DNA from: UBA4660 sp034408895
GTDB taxonomy: Bacteria; Bacteroidota; Bacteroidia; Flavobacteriales_D; Sanyastnellaceae
Direction: 5' to 3'
Length of the DNA stretch: 64,000 nt
NCBI GenBank assembly: GCA_034408895.1
Contig: JAWXCI010000030.1
Span: 62,001 to 126,000 of the forward strand
Shown here: positions 14,629-22,161 of the stretch, piece after piece
How the letters are laid out: every line of letters starts with the position of its first letter
Numbering within the stretch: the stretch's first letter is position 1
Notes under the pieces: generated by a model
Database searches by the model: none
What the model was told of the DNA's origin: nothing
What the model saw: the letters and a program-made list of their open reading frames with translations, nothing else
Translations under genes and position numbers: made by a program

Positions 14629-15779
14629 GAAGAAATTTTTTCGAGTGCTTGTGCCAGATCCTCAATCAGCAAATCCGCGCTTTCAAAACCAATGTACAAG
14701 CGCACAAGATTTTTCTGATGTGGACCGCTATCAAAAGCAATGGCCGGTATGATGAGGCTTTCGTAACCGCCCCAACTCACGGCTAGCTGGAACACACTAA
14801 GACTTTCACAGAAACGAATGATTTTTTTATCATCCAACGTTTTCAGTTGAATGCTGAACAAAGGAATTTCAGAATCAAATTGTTCTTTTACTAAATGATA
14901 TTGAGGATGCCCTTCATCAAATGGCCAGACCACTTTTTCAATTGCTACATGTGAATTCAGGAATTCAAAAACAACGCGTGCAGTGTTTGCCGAATGTGCA
15001 ATACGCATTTGGATGGTGCGCAAACTTCTTAGGAACAGAGCCGCGCTGTCAGGACTCAGAACCGCCCCGAAGGTCATGTACTCATCATTGAAAATTTTCC
15101 TTACCACATCTGCCTTTGCGCAAATCACTCCACCAAGTGTGTCGCTGTGACCTCCAATAAATTTTGTGGCCGTGTGGCAAATAAGATCAATGCCTAGCTC
15201 CACAGGTTTCCGGCTTAGCGGGGAGCCATAACTGTAATCAATAAGTGTTATGATATTTTTTTTCTTTGCCCAGGCCACGACTTCGCTCAACGGTTGGAGA
15301 TGAAAACTGAAACTCGTTGGACTTTCAAGAATGATGAGTGAAGTATTCGAGCGAAAGGCGTTGGTGAAATTTTTCAATTCCCTACCATCCACAAAAGTGG
15401 TTTTCACTCCAAAACGATTGAGCGTTTGTGTAAGAAGTTTTTGTGTCCAGGAATAACAATGCTCAACACAAATAACATGATCACCCGATGATAACTGAGA
15501 TGTGATGGCAGCAGAAATAGCTGCAGCACCACTCCCGAAAAAAAGTGCGTCTTCGGTTCCCTGGAGTGCCGCTACTTTCTTCTCCAGCAATCGCACGGTA
15601 GGATTGTTCCCGCGCGAATAGATGGACATGTCCTTTTCATTTTGTATTGCGGCCTTGTACTCGGCAATGGTGTGAAAAGAAAAATTGCTGGTGCGGACAA
15701 TAGGAGGCGCAATTGCGCCATAAGGTTTTTCTTCTTCGCCCAATTGAAACAGGATGGTAGATATTTCTTTTTCGTTCAT
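14625..15779 (-). CDS. Transsulfuration-family PLP enzyme (Cys/Met metabolism)
   Basis: A 384-residue fold-type I PLP enzyme of the cystathionine gamma-synthase/beta-lyase family. Visible motifs are SIYSRGNNPTVRLLEKKVAALQGTEDALFFGSGAAAISAAI (N-terminal substrate and PLP phosphate region), IITLIDYSYGSPLSRKPVELGIDLICHTATKFIGGHSDTLGG (Asp and Lys that bind PLP; Lys in TATKFIGGHSD), and a C-terminal SLGGYESL-like AVSWGGYESLIIPA. It probably handles cystathionine, homocysteine or methionine, but the exact reaction cannot be fixed by reading. It overlaps the PagL-like gene by 4 bp and follows an APC permease by 21 bp, suggesting that uptake and use of an amino acid are coupled. Confidence 0.86.
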   Translation of the reverse strand: MNEKEISTILFQLGEEEKPYGAIAPPIVRTSNFSFHTIAEYKAAIQNEKDMSIYSRGNNPTVRLLEKKVAALQGTEDALFFGSGAAAISAAITSQLSSGDHVICVEHCYSWTQKLLTQTLNRFGVKTTFVDGRELKNFTNAFRSNTSLIILESPTSFSFHLQPLSEVVAWAKKKNIITLIDYSYGSPLSRKPVELGIDLICHTATKFIGGHSDTLGGVICAKADVVRKIFNDEYMTFGAVLSPDSAALFLRSLRTIQMRIAHSANTARVVFEFLNSHVAIEKVVWPFDEGHPQYHLVKEQFDSEIPLFSIQLKTLDDKKIIRFCESLSVFQLAVSWGGYESLIIPAIAFDSGPHQKNLVRLYIGFESADLLIEDLAQALEKISS

Positions 15780-15800
15780 GGGAAAATAGAGTGCAATCTG

Positions 15801-17108
15801 TTATCGCACAGTTTTCGATTTGAACAAATAGTAAAACAAAATTCCCACGGGAATAACCAGCAAGCCGGAGTAGGCACTGGCATTATCTGAAAGAACGTTC
15901 TGCGAAATGAACCATCCCACTACTACAATAAAAATTATGGGTAGCACTGGATAGAATGGAGTTCTGAAGCCCGATTCCTGATTTTTGAATTTTCTCCGTA
16001 TCATGAAAATTCCTATACATGTAAGTAAGAGAAAAAACCACTCGGTGATGGTTACATAGGTGTAGAGGCTTTCGAATTTCCCCCAAACAAACACTAGCAG
16101 TATGGCCCAAACCGATTGCAGGACAATGGCATTTACAGGCACTCCAAAAGTGGGATGTTTCTTTTCGAAAATTTTAAAGAACAAACCTTCCGAAGCCATT
16201 TGATTAATGACGCGCGGTGTGGATAACACATACAAACCAGCACAGGCAAAAACTGAAACTGCAATGAGCAGACCCACCCAGGGACCCCAGCCTGGGAGTA
16301 TAGTATCCATGGCCTGGATAGCAAGCGCATCACTTTGTTGTATGGCTGGAATGTCGAGCACCTTCATGTAGCCAAGGTTTGTAAGCACGTAAATAAGTGC
16401 GACTGCCGATGAACCCACGAGCATGGCAATGGGGACATTTCTTTTCGGGTTAATGGCATCACCGCTTAAAAAACTTGCATTATGCCAGCCGGTGTAGGAC
16501 CACAACACGCCCACAAATGCTCCGGCAAGCCCACCCTCCTTTGTTGGTATAAGTGCTTGAGCCGAGCCGCTGCTGAAAATAGTTTGTTCACCGAGGAACA
16601 ACGCCAGCAGAAGCAATCCGAAAATGCCGAGCATCTTCAACACCGTTCCCACATTGGCAAACCACTCGCTGCTGCGCAGGGAAAAAGTGTTGAACAAGGT
16701 GAGAACAACTATGGTGGCAATTGCCAGCCAGTGTTGATTTTCGGGAGCTACTCCAAAAAAAACGTAAGTGTATTTTGCAAAGAGCACACAAAGCGATGCT
16801 ATGGTTCCTGAAGACACAACGGTGAGCAACACCCATCCATAAAGAAAAGCAGGCATGGGGCCATAAGCAGCATTGAGGTAGGAATAAACGCCACCTGCTT
16901 TGGGGAAACGCGAACCCATTTCAGCAAACACCAATGCACCGATGAGGGAGACCACTCCGCCTGTCACCCATAGCAAAATCATCTGGGTTGAATCTGGAAC
17001 TTTGGCTGCAATGCTCGATGGTGTTTCAAAAATTCCTGAACCAATTGTGCTGCCAATAGCTACCATGGTGAGTGCGAACAACGAAAGGCCTTTTGCTTTT
17101 TGTGTCAT
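15801..17108 (-). CDS. APC-family amino acid permease (copy 1)
   Basis: A 435-residue membrane protein with about twelve helices. The N-terminus GLSLFALTMVAIGSTIGSGIFETPSSIA contains the GSGIF motif of helix 1 that binds the substrate carboxylate, followed by FAEMGSRFPKAGGVYSYLNAAYGPMPAFLYGW in helix 3. This places it in the LAT/PotE-like branch of the APC superfamily. It lies 65 bp after a second permease with the same layout and upstream of a transsulfuration-type enzyme. The substrate is not predictable. Confidence 0.93.
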   Translation of the reverse strand: MTQKAKGLSLFALTMVAIGSTIGSGIFETPSSIAAKVPDSTQMILLWVTGGVVSLIGALVFAEMGSRFPKAGGVYSYLNAAYGPMPAFLYGWVLLTVVSSGTIASLCVLFAKYTYVFFGVAPENQHWLAIATIVVLTLFNTFSLRSSEWFANVGTVLKMLGIFGLLLLALFLGEQTIFSSGSAQALIPTKEGGLAGAFVGVLWSYTGWHNASFLSGDAINPKRNVPIAMLVGSSAVALIYVLTNLGYMKVLDIPAIQQSDALAIQAMDTILPGWGPWVGLLIAVSVFACAGLYVLSTPRVINQMASEGLFFKIFEKKHPTFGVPVNAIVLQSVWAILLVFVWGKFESLYTYVTITEWFFLLLTCIGIFMIRRKFKNQESGFRTPFYPVLPIIFIVVVGWFISQNVLSDNASAYSGLLVIPVGILFYYLFKSKTVR

Positions 17109-17173
17109 CTATATTTTGTTGATGGGCGCTAAAAGTAGAGAAAGCACTTTCCAGAGAATGCTCGATGAAGAAG

Positions 17174-18538
17174 CTAGTCTTGCCTCATGCGCCACTTCCT
17201 GAAAAGGACATTGGCCAGCAAACCGGAAGCAATCACCGCAGCAAAGGCCATTGCATTTTTTGGTTCTGCTATCATCACCGCAGCAATGAAAAACAAAACC
17301 ATCAGCACATATATAATAGGTGTAACCGGATAAAGTGGGATTTTGAATCCGGCATGTGGGCGTTCATCTTTTAGAGGGGAATCCAGCGCTTCCAGTTCTG
17401 TTGTTTGCTTTCTAACCCGGAAAATAAAAACTGCAATGCCAGCCAAGAGAAGGAAGACCCAATCGGCCACAGTTACATAAGTGATTACATCAGCGAATTC
17501 TCTCCAGCCCACCAGCAAGACAATGGCCCACGCTCCCTGTATCACAATGGCACGTAGCGGAACACGGAATTGCGGATGAACTTTGGCAAGCCATGGAAAA
17601 AACAAACCGTCCTCAGCCATCCTGAAATAAATGCGCGGTGCCGTGGCGGTGTAAATACTTGCCGTTACAAAAACGGAAAGTGCAATTAGTCCAGCCATCA
17701 AAGCGCTGCCGTTTGGAATCACCCTGCTCACTATTTCGGTTGCCGGACTTTCACTCATCGCCAGTTCATTTGGAGACAGTACTTGCAGATAGCTCCAGTT
17801 CACTGCAACATAAATAAGAGTGATAATGACGCTCCCAATGAGCATTGCTCTTGGAATTTTCTGCGCGGGATTTTCAGTTTCACCCGCCAGTGTTGCCGTG
17901 TAATGCCAGCCACCATAGGCCCACATCGCACCCACCATCGCCATTCCGAAATCTTCCCAGCCAACTGATGATTCAAAACTGTATTGAACTAAGGCTTCCG
18001 ATTGCTCTGAAAAGAACAACCCAATAATGATGATGATCAGAACGCCCACAATTTTAAGTAGCGTTCCTCCACCGGCAACTGCTTCTGAAACTTTCGAATT
18101 GAAAATGTTGATAGCTGTAAGAATGATTATCGTAGCAACACCCAACAACAATTTGTCGGTGTCAGAAAATCCGAAAAAGAAATCAATGTTATTGACGAAC
18201 GCAATCGCTAGCCCTGCAATGGCACCACTGGTTATTATGGTGAGCGAAGCCCATCCATAAAGAAATGCAATCAGGTCGCCATACGCTTTCCTGAGGTAGA
18301 TATAAACTCCACCAGTTCCCGGAAACATGGCGCCCAACTCGGCAAACGAAAGTGCACCCGTCAGTGTGATAATGCCTCCTGCAATCCACACCGCAATAAT
18401 CCAGGATGCAACAGGAACTTGCTGTGCAGTTTGCGATACTGAGAAAAAAATGCCTGAACCGAAACTTGCGCTCACCGCAATCATTGTCAGCCCGAAAAGG
18501 GTGAAGCTTTTCCTGAGCTGGTTTCGAGGCTCGCTCAT
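17174..18538 (-). CDS. APC-family amino acid permease (copy 2)
   Basis: A 454-residue permease with the same architecture as its neighbour: KSFTLFGLTMIAVSASFGSGIFFSVSQTAQ (GSGIF in helix 1), SFAELGAMFPGTGGVYIYLRKAYGDLIAFLYGW in helix 3, WAYGGWHYTATLAGETENPAQKIPRAMLIG in helix 6. The two copies differ in detail, so they are old paralogs rather than a recent duplication. Gene order (unknown protein, permease 2, permease 1, PLP enzyme, PagL-like) with short gaps suggests one minus-strand operon. Confidence 0.93.
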   Translation of the reverse strand: MSEPRNQLRKSFTLFGLTMIAVSASFGSGIFFSVSQTAQQVPVASWIIAVWIAGGIITLTGALSFAELGAMFPGTGGVYIYLRKAYGDLIAFLYGWASLTIITSGAIAGLAIAFVNNIDFFFGFSDTDKLLLGVATIIILTAINIFNSKVSEAVAGGGTLLKIVGVLIIIIIGLFFSEQSEALVQYSFESSVGWEDFGMAMVGAMWAYGGWHYTATLAGETENPAQKIPRAMLIGSVIITLIYVAVNWSYLQVLSPNELAMSESPATEIVSRVIPNGSALMAGLIALSVFVTASIYTATAPRIYFRMAEDGLFFPWLAKVHPQFRVPLRAIVIQGAWAIVLLVGWREFADVITYVTVADWVFLLLAGIAVFIFRVRKQTTELEALDSPLKDERPHAGFKIPLYPVTPIIYVLMVLFFIAAVMIAEPKNAMAFAAVIASGLLANVLFRKWRMRQD

Positions 18539-18542
18539 AAAA

Positions 18543-19262
18543 TTAGAGCGTGGATGCCGCGATATTCTTAAGCAGCACTCTTTTGCTCACCGGCAGAAAT
18601 GTTTCAGTGAGTGGGAATTGGAAGCGGCTTAAACAAAGGAATGTGGCTGGATTGGGCCAACTGCGAAATTTTTTTAGCAGATTGAGTTTTATCTGTTCAA
18701 ACGAATTGGCAATGGATTTTTTTTCGCTGGATACATACTCCACTGCAAGACTGCGGTACGTTTCGCTGGTGACACTTATCATGGACATCTTATACTGATA
18801 AATGAATACATCAGGCTGCGGTTCTTCGTGCAGTAAAAGGAAGCCCTCGCTGTTGTTCACCGGCATTAAGCCAACAGGACATAGTTCAATGTTTTTCTCC
18901 ACGAATTCATAAATCAGTTTTCCTTCATCAAGAGTTTGTTTCATTCCCGGAATGGCAAATTCAAGTATTTCGGTCACTGTACTCATAGATGCATCATGGG
19001 GCAGGTTGCGCTGCCAGTGGAGTTGCGCCTGTTGAAGATCAATTGCTTCAAGTTCCTTGGGAAACTGCCCTTTTATTTCTTCCACATTTCTTTTAAGCGA
19101 AAGAAGACTTGCATAATGCTCCGCCAATTCAGCCATAGGCGGATAGAGTTTCGCTTCAACAAAACTTTCATTGCAATGTTTGAGGTAGGCGAGCAAGATG
19201 TACTTCTTGTATTCGAAATCAAGAAGACCTTCAGTAATCCAGTTTGAACCCAGTGTTTTCAT
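18543..19262 (-). CDS. Conserved hypothetical protein upstream of permeases
   Basis: The frame is open to 19301, but the ATG at 19262 (MKTLGSNWITEGLLDFEYKKYILLAYL) looks like the true start, giving 239 residues. The protein is soluble and mostly alpha-helical with charged and hydrophobic residues alternating (PPMAELAEHYASLLSLKRNVEEIKGQF), without cysteine motifs or a signal peptide. I do not recognise the family; the style resembles Bacteroidota-specific uncharacterised proteins. It stops 4 bp before the start of the second permease, so they are co-transcribed. Confidence 0.68.
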   Translation of the reverse strand: MKTLGSNWITEGLLDFEYKKYILLAYLKHCNESFVEAKLYPPMAELAEHYASLLSLKRNVEEIKGQFPKELEAIDLQQAQLHWQRNLPHDASMSTVTEILEFAIPGMKQTLDEGKLIYEFVEKNIELCPVGLMPVNNSEGFLLLHEEPQPDVFIYQYKMSMISVTSETYRSLAVEYVSSEKKSIANSFEQIKLNLLKKFRSWPNPATFLCLSRFQFPLTETFLPVSKRVLLKNIAASTL

Positions 19263-19599
19263 AGTTTGAATTTTATTGTCCTTTAACGAACGAAATGCCA
19301 AAGTTGATTCATGGCGAACATAAAACTATTGTATGACGTAAACAAGCGCAACCCTTAGCACTTTTAACAACTTGCTTTCAACAAATCAGCCTCCATATTT
19401 TTTACACATAAGACACGAAGGAAGTAAGCACAGTATGAATGGATTGCGCTTAGTGTCCCTACCGCCTTTGTGCCTTAAGTGTTAAGAAGCGTGAAGGAAC
19501 CTTGCTCTCACTTTCCTTACTCCATCACTGCCTTATGTGTTATGAAGCGCGATTACCGACACCATTTGGGAAGCTATTATTTTAGCCGCCCTCATTGTT
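19263..19599. other. Gene-free stretch between divergent genes with dispersed repeats
   Basis: This 337-bp region separates the minus-strand operon from DUF6913-dapA and must hold both promoters. From about 19402 to 19550 it contains three related copies of a repeat of the type TTTGTGCCTTAAGTGTTAAG, one inverted relative to the others. The ORFs it allows are short and repeat-derived. Confidence 0.65.
19402..19550. repeat. Dispersed CTTTGTGCC-type repeat, three copies
   Basis: Copy 1 (19402-19433) includes TTACACATAAGACACGAAGG; copy 2 (19450-19488) in the opposite sense includes TTTGTGCCTTAAGTGTTAAG; copy 3 (19506-19550) includes CTGCCTTATGTGTTATGAAG. Copies 2 and 3 are imperfect direct repeats of about 20 bp (CCTTAAGTGTTAAGAAGCG and CCTTATGTGTTATGAAGCG). 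Related sequences occur at 39846-39904, 54522-54609 and about 56490-56552. Confidence 0.6.
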
Positions 19600-20154
19600 A
19601 TGAAGCTCATCAACACGATAAAATACCTGTCTGGAAAACGCGCCTTGAAGAAGGAAAGAGAACCGGTGCGAAACCGCAAAGGCTGTAATTTCAACTCAGC
19701 CGACCGCGTTGCTATTCTTTATCGCGATCAGGATGAATCGTTTTTTAAGAAAGTAAAGGCTTATGCCAAGTACCTGAAAGAACAATTCGGAATCAAGAGT
19801 GTTCATGCTCTCGCTTTTGTGGACCAAACCATAAAAAAGCTGCCCGTGTACCAAAGCCGCAAACTGGAATTCGATTTTTTCAGTCGGGAAGACTTGAACT
19901 GGCAGATGCGCCCCATTCACAATGTGAAAAATTTTCTTGACCAGGAATTTGACATCCTTCTGGACCTAAGTGGTGGTGACATCGTGCCTTTAAATTTTGT
20001 TTTGAAAGAAAGCAAAGCTGGAATGAAAGTGGGTTTGAAACACAGCCGAAGTGAAAAATTTTGCGACCTCACCATTGACATGGGCGCACAAACCGGACTC
20101 GACAAATTCATAGACCAGATTAACCGATACCTCTCCAACCCGAACCTCCAATGA
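19600..20154 (+). CDS. DUF6913-like conserved protein
   Basis: A 184-residue soluble protein. It starts MKLINTIKYLSGKRALKKER and continues RVAILYRDQDESFFKKVKAYAKYLKEQFGIKSVHALAFVD, then FFSREDLNWQMRPIHN and EFDILLDLSGGDIVPLNFVLKESKAGMKVG. These features fit the Bacteroidota family DUF6913, which is regularly encoded directly upstream of dapA. The C-terminus overlaps the dapA start by 4 bp, so translation is coupled. The function is unknown. Confidence 0.78.
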   Translation: MKLINTIKYLSGKRALKKEREPVRNRKGCNFNSADRVAILYRDQDESFFKKVKAYAKYLKEQFGIKSVHALAFVDQTIKKLPVYQSRKLEFDFFSREDLNWQMRPIHNVKNFLDQEFDILLDLSGGDIVPLNFVLKESKAGMKVGLKHSRSEKFCDLTIDMGAQTGLDKFIDQINRYLSNPNLQ

Positions 20155-21038
20155 ACCAGCTCAAAGGCCTTGGTGTGGCCATGATTACACCGCTGCGAAA
20201 AGACCTTACCATTGATGTTAATGCTCTAAAAAGAATAACTGATCACCTGGTTGAAAACGGTGCTGACTATCTTGTTGTTTTGGGCACCACAGGCGAGTCG
20301 GTAACACTTGACAAGGAAGACAAAAAACTTGTTCTGGAAACTGTTCTTGCCACCAATGCAGGAAGAAAACCTGTGGTGCTTGGAGTGGGTGGAAACAACA
20401 CGTATGAACTCACACTTCAACTGGATCGGCTCGACACTTCCGGATTGACTGCTGTGCTTTCCGTTTCTCCTTACTACAACAAACCAACACAAAACGGATT
20501 GTTCGAGCACTATAAGGCACTGAGCGAACACTCCAAGCTCCCCATTGTGCTTTACAATGTTCCCGGCAGAACATCCAGCAACATGTTGCCCGATACTGTT
20601 TTGCGTATTGCATTCGATTGCCGCAACGTCATCGGCATAAAAGAAGCAAGCGGAAACATGGAGCAAATCATGACCATCATAAAAGAGAAACCAAAAGATT
20701 TCATGGTGATTTCCGGTGACGATGCGATTACGTTGCCGCTGATTGCAGCAGGAGCTGATGGTGTGATAAGCGTGGTAGGCAATGCCTTCCCAAAAGATTT
20801 TGGAAACATGGTGTGGCATGCGTTGAAGAATGATTTCAACGAAGCTCGGCAAATTCATTACCGGTTGCTTTCCATAACACAAAATCTTTTTGTGGAAGGA
20901 AATCCTGCGGGCATCAAAGAAGTGATGGCGCACCTCGATTTGTGCGATAACTATTTGCGGCTTCCGCTTGTGCCGGTATCACAGGCTACCAGCGAAAAAT
21001 TGAGAAGACTGTTGATTGATGAAGATTTTATTAAGTAG
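20151..21038 (+). CDS. dapA: 4-hydroxy-tetrahydrodipicolinate synthase
   Basis: A 295-residue (beta/alpha)8-barrel enzyme of standard DapA length. Signature parts are GLGVAMITPLRKD at the N-terminus, VVLGTTGESVTLDKEDKK (the GTTGE motif), LSVSPYYNKPTQNGLFEHYKAL (active-site Tyr), LYNVPGRTS, and NVIGIKEASGNMEQ with the Schiff-base Lys. It condenses pyruvate with aspartate semialdehyde, the first committed step to diaminopimelate and lysine. It overlaps the DUF6913 gene by 4 bp and is followed by an AlkD-like pseudogene. The later pathway gene lysA is at 53286. Confidence 0.97.
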   Translation: MNQLKGLGVAMITPLRKDLTIDVNALKRITDHLVENGADYLVVLGTTGESVTLDKEDKKLVLETVLATNAGRKPVVLGVGGNNTYELTLQLDRLDTSGLTAVLSVSPYYNKPTQNGLFEHYKALSEHSKLPIVLYNVPGRTSSNMLPDTVLRIAFDCRNVIGIKEASGNMEQIMTIIKEKPKDFMVISGDDAITLPLIAAGADGVISVVGNAFPKDFGNMVWHALKNDFNEARQIHYRLLSITQNLFVEGNPAGIKEVMAHLDLCDNYLRLPLVPVSQATSEKLRRLLIDEDFIK

Positions 21039-21043
21039 TCTTC

Positions 21044-22161
21044 TTGATAGCTGAGCCACTCAAAAATTTTTACACCTCAATATTTCTAACTCAAGTTTCA
21101 GGTCTTATTGCCGGTGAGTGGCAATCATTTCCTGTCGATAAATTCCTTGCACACTTTTCAGGTAAACCATGGAATGATGCTGAGTTGAAAGCGCGTGTGC
21201 GAATCATTTCAACAGCACTTCATGCCTGCCTTCCCCAGGAATATAAAAAGCGATTGACATCCTTGTTCCCGCGAGTCAAAAAATAAAAAGCGGATACTTC
21301 GGAGTTTTCTTTCCTGACTTTGCAGAGCAATTCGGTTTGGAGGATTGAGACACATCTATGTACGCGCTGGAGTGGTTTACAAAAACAAGCACTGCCGAGT
21401 TTGCCATTCGCCATTTTATTTTGAAAGACCCGAATCTCTCAATGCAGCAAATGCTCGAATGGAGCAAGAACCAAAACCATCATGTGCGCAGGCTGAGTAG
21501 CGAAGGTTGCCGTTCGCGATTGCCCTGGGGAATCCGGTTGAACCAAATGGTAAAGGACCCATCGCCCATACTTCCAATTTTAGAAAACCTGAAGGCAGAC
21601 GAAGAATTGTACGTTCGGAAAAGTGTTGCCAACAACCTGAACGACATTTCGAAGGATCACCCTCAACTTGCCTTGAAAATTGCGCAGAAGTGGATGGGTA
21701 AAAATGAAAGAACGGATTGGATTGTGCGGCATGCCTTGCGAACACTCCTTAAAAAAGGAAGTACAGAGGCGCTCGCAATGTTTGGGATGAAGCCACAATC
21801 AAACTGTGTGATGACCCCCGTGCAGTTGTCGGCAAAAAACATTTATGTCGGTGATGATTTGAAGTTTTCTTTTCAAATCACTAACACTTCAGCAAAGCCT
21901 GAAAAAACAAGGATCGAATACGGGATTACTTATGTGAAAGAAAATGGAAGGACTTCAACGAAAATGTTTTTTATCGGTGAAAAGGAAGTTGAACCAGGTG
22001 AACATCACTACACAAAAAAGCAATCGTTCAAAGAGCTTACTACCCGAAAACATTATAAGGGAATTCACCAACTCATTATCTATATCAATGGCATGCCCGG
22101 TGATTCTTGTGACTTCTACCTGGAGGATGGTGCTCCGTCATTTCAACTCCGATTGAAGTAA
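21044..22161 (+). pseudogene. AlkD-like DNA alkylation repair protein, broken
   Basis: Two open pieces together make one HEAT-repeat protein. The N-terminal part (21044-21286) reads AEPLKNFYTSIF...; the C-terminal part (21358-22161) reads MLEWSKNQNHHVRRLSSEGC then RSRLPWGIRL, DPSPILPILENLKADEELYV and KSVANNLNDISKDHP. Three lesions separate it from a working gene. The codon expected to start MAEPLKN is ATA at 21047-21049. The A-tract near 21276-21283 seems to have lost one A, giving GTCAAAAAATAA. At 21345-21347 TGA stands where TGG (Trp) is expected in EDWDTSMYALEW. The family (AlkC/AlkD-like) recognises alkylated bases without flipping. The 3' end overlaps the patatin gene on the other strand. 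Confidence 0.8.

Noticed and set aside
21044..22161. Programmed frameshift or readthrough in the AlkD-like gene
   Set aside because: Three lesions of different kinds, including a lost start codon and a TGA where Trp is expected, fit decay better than recoding.
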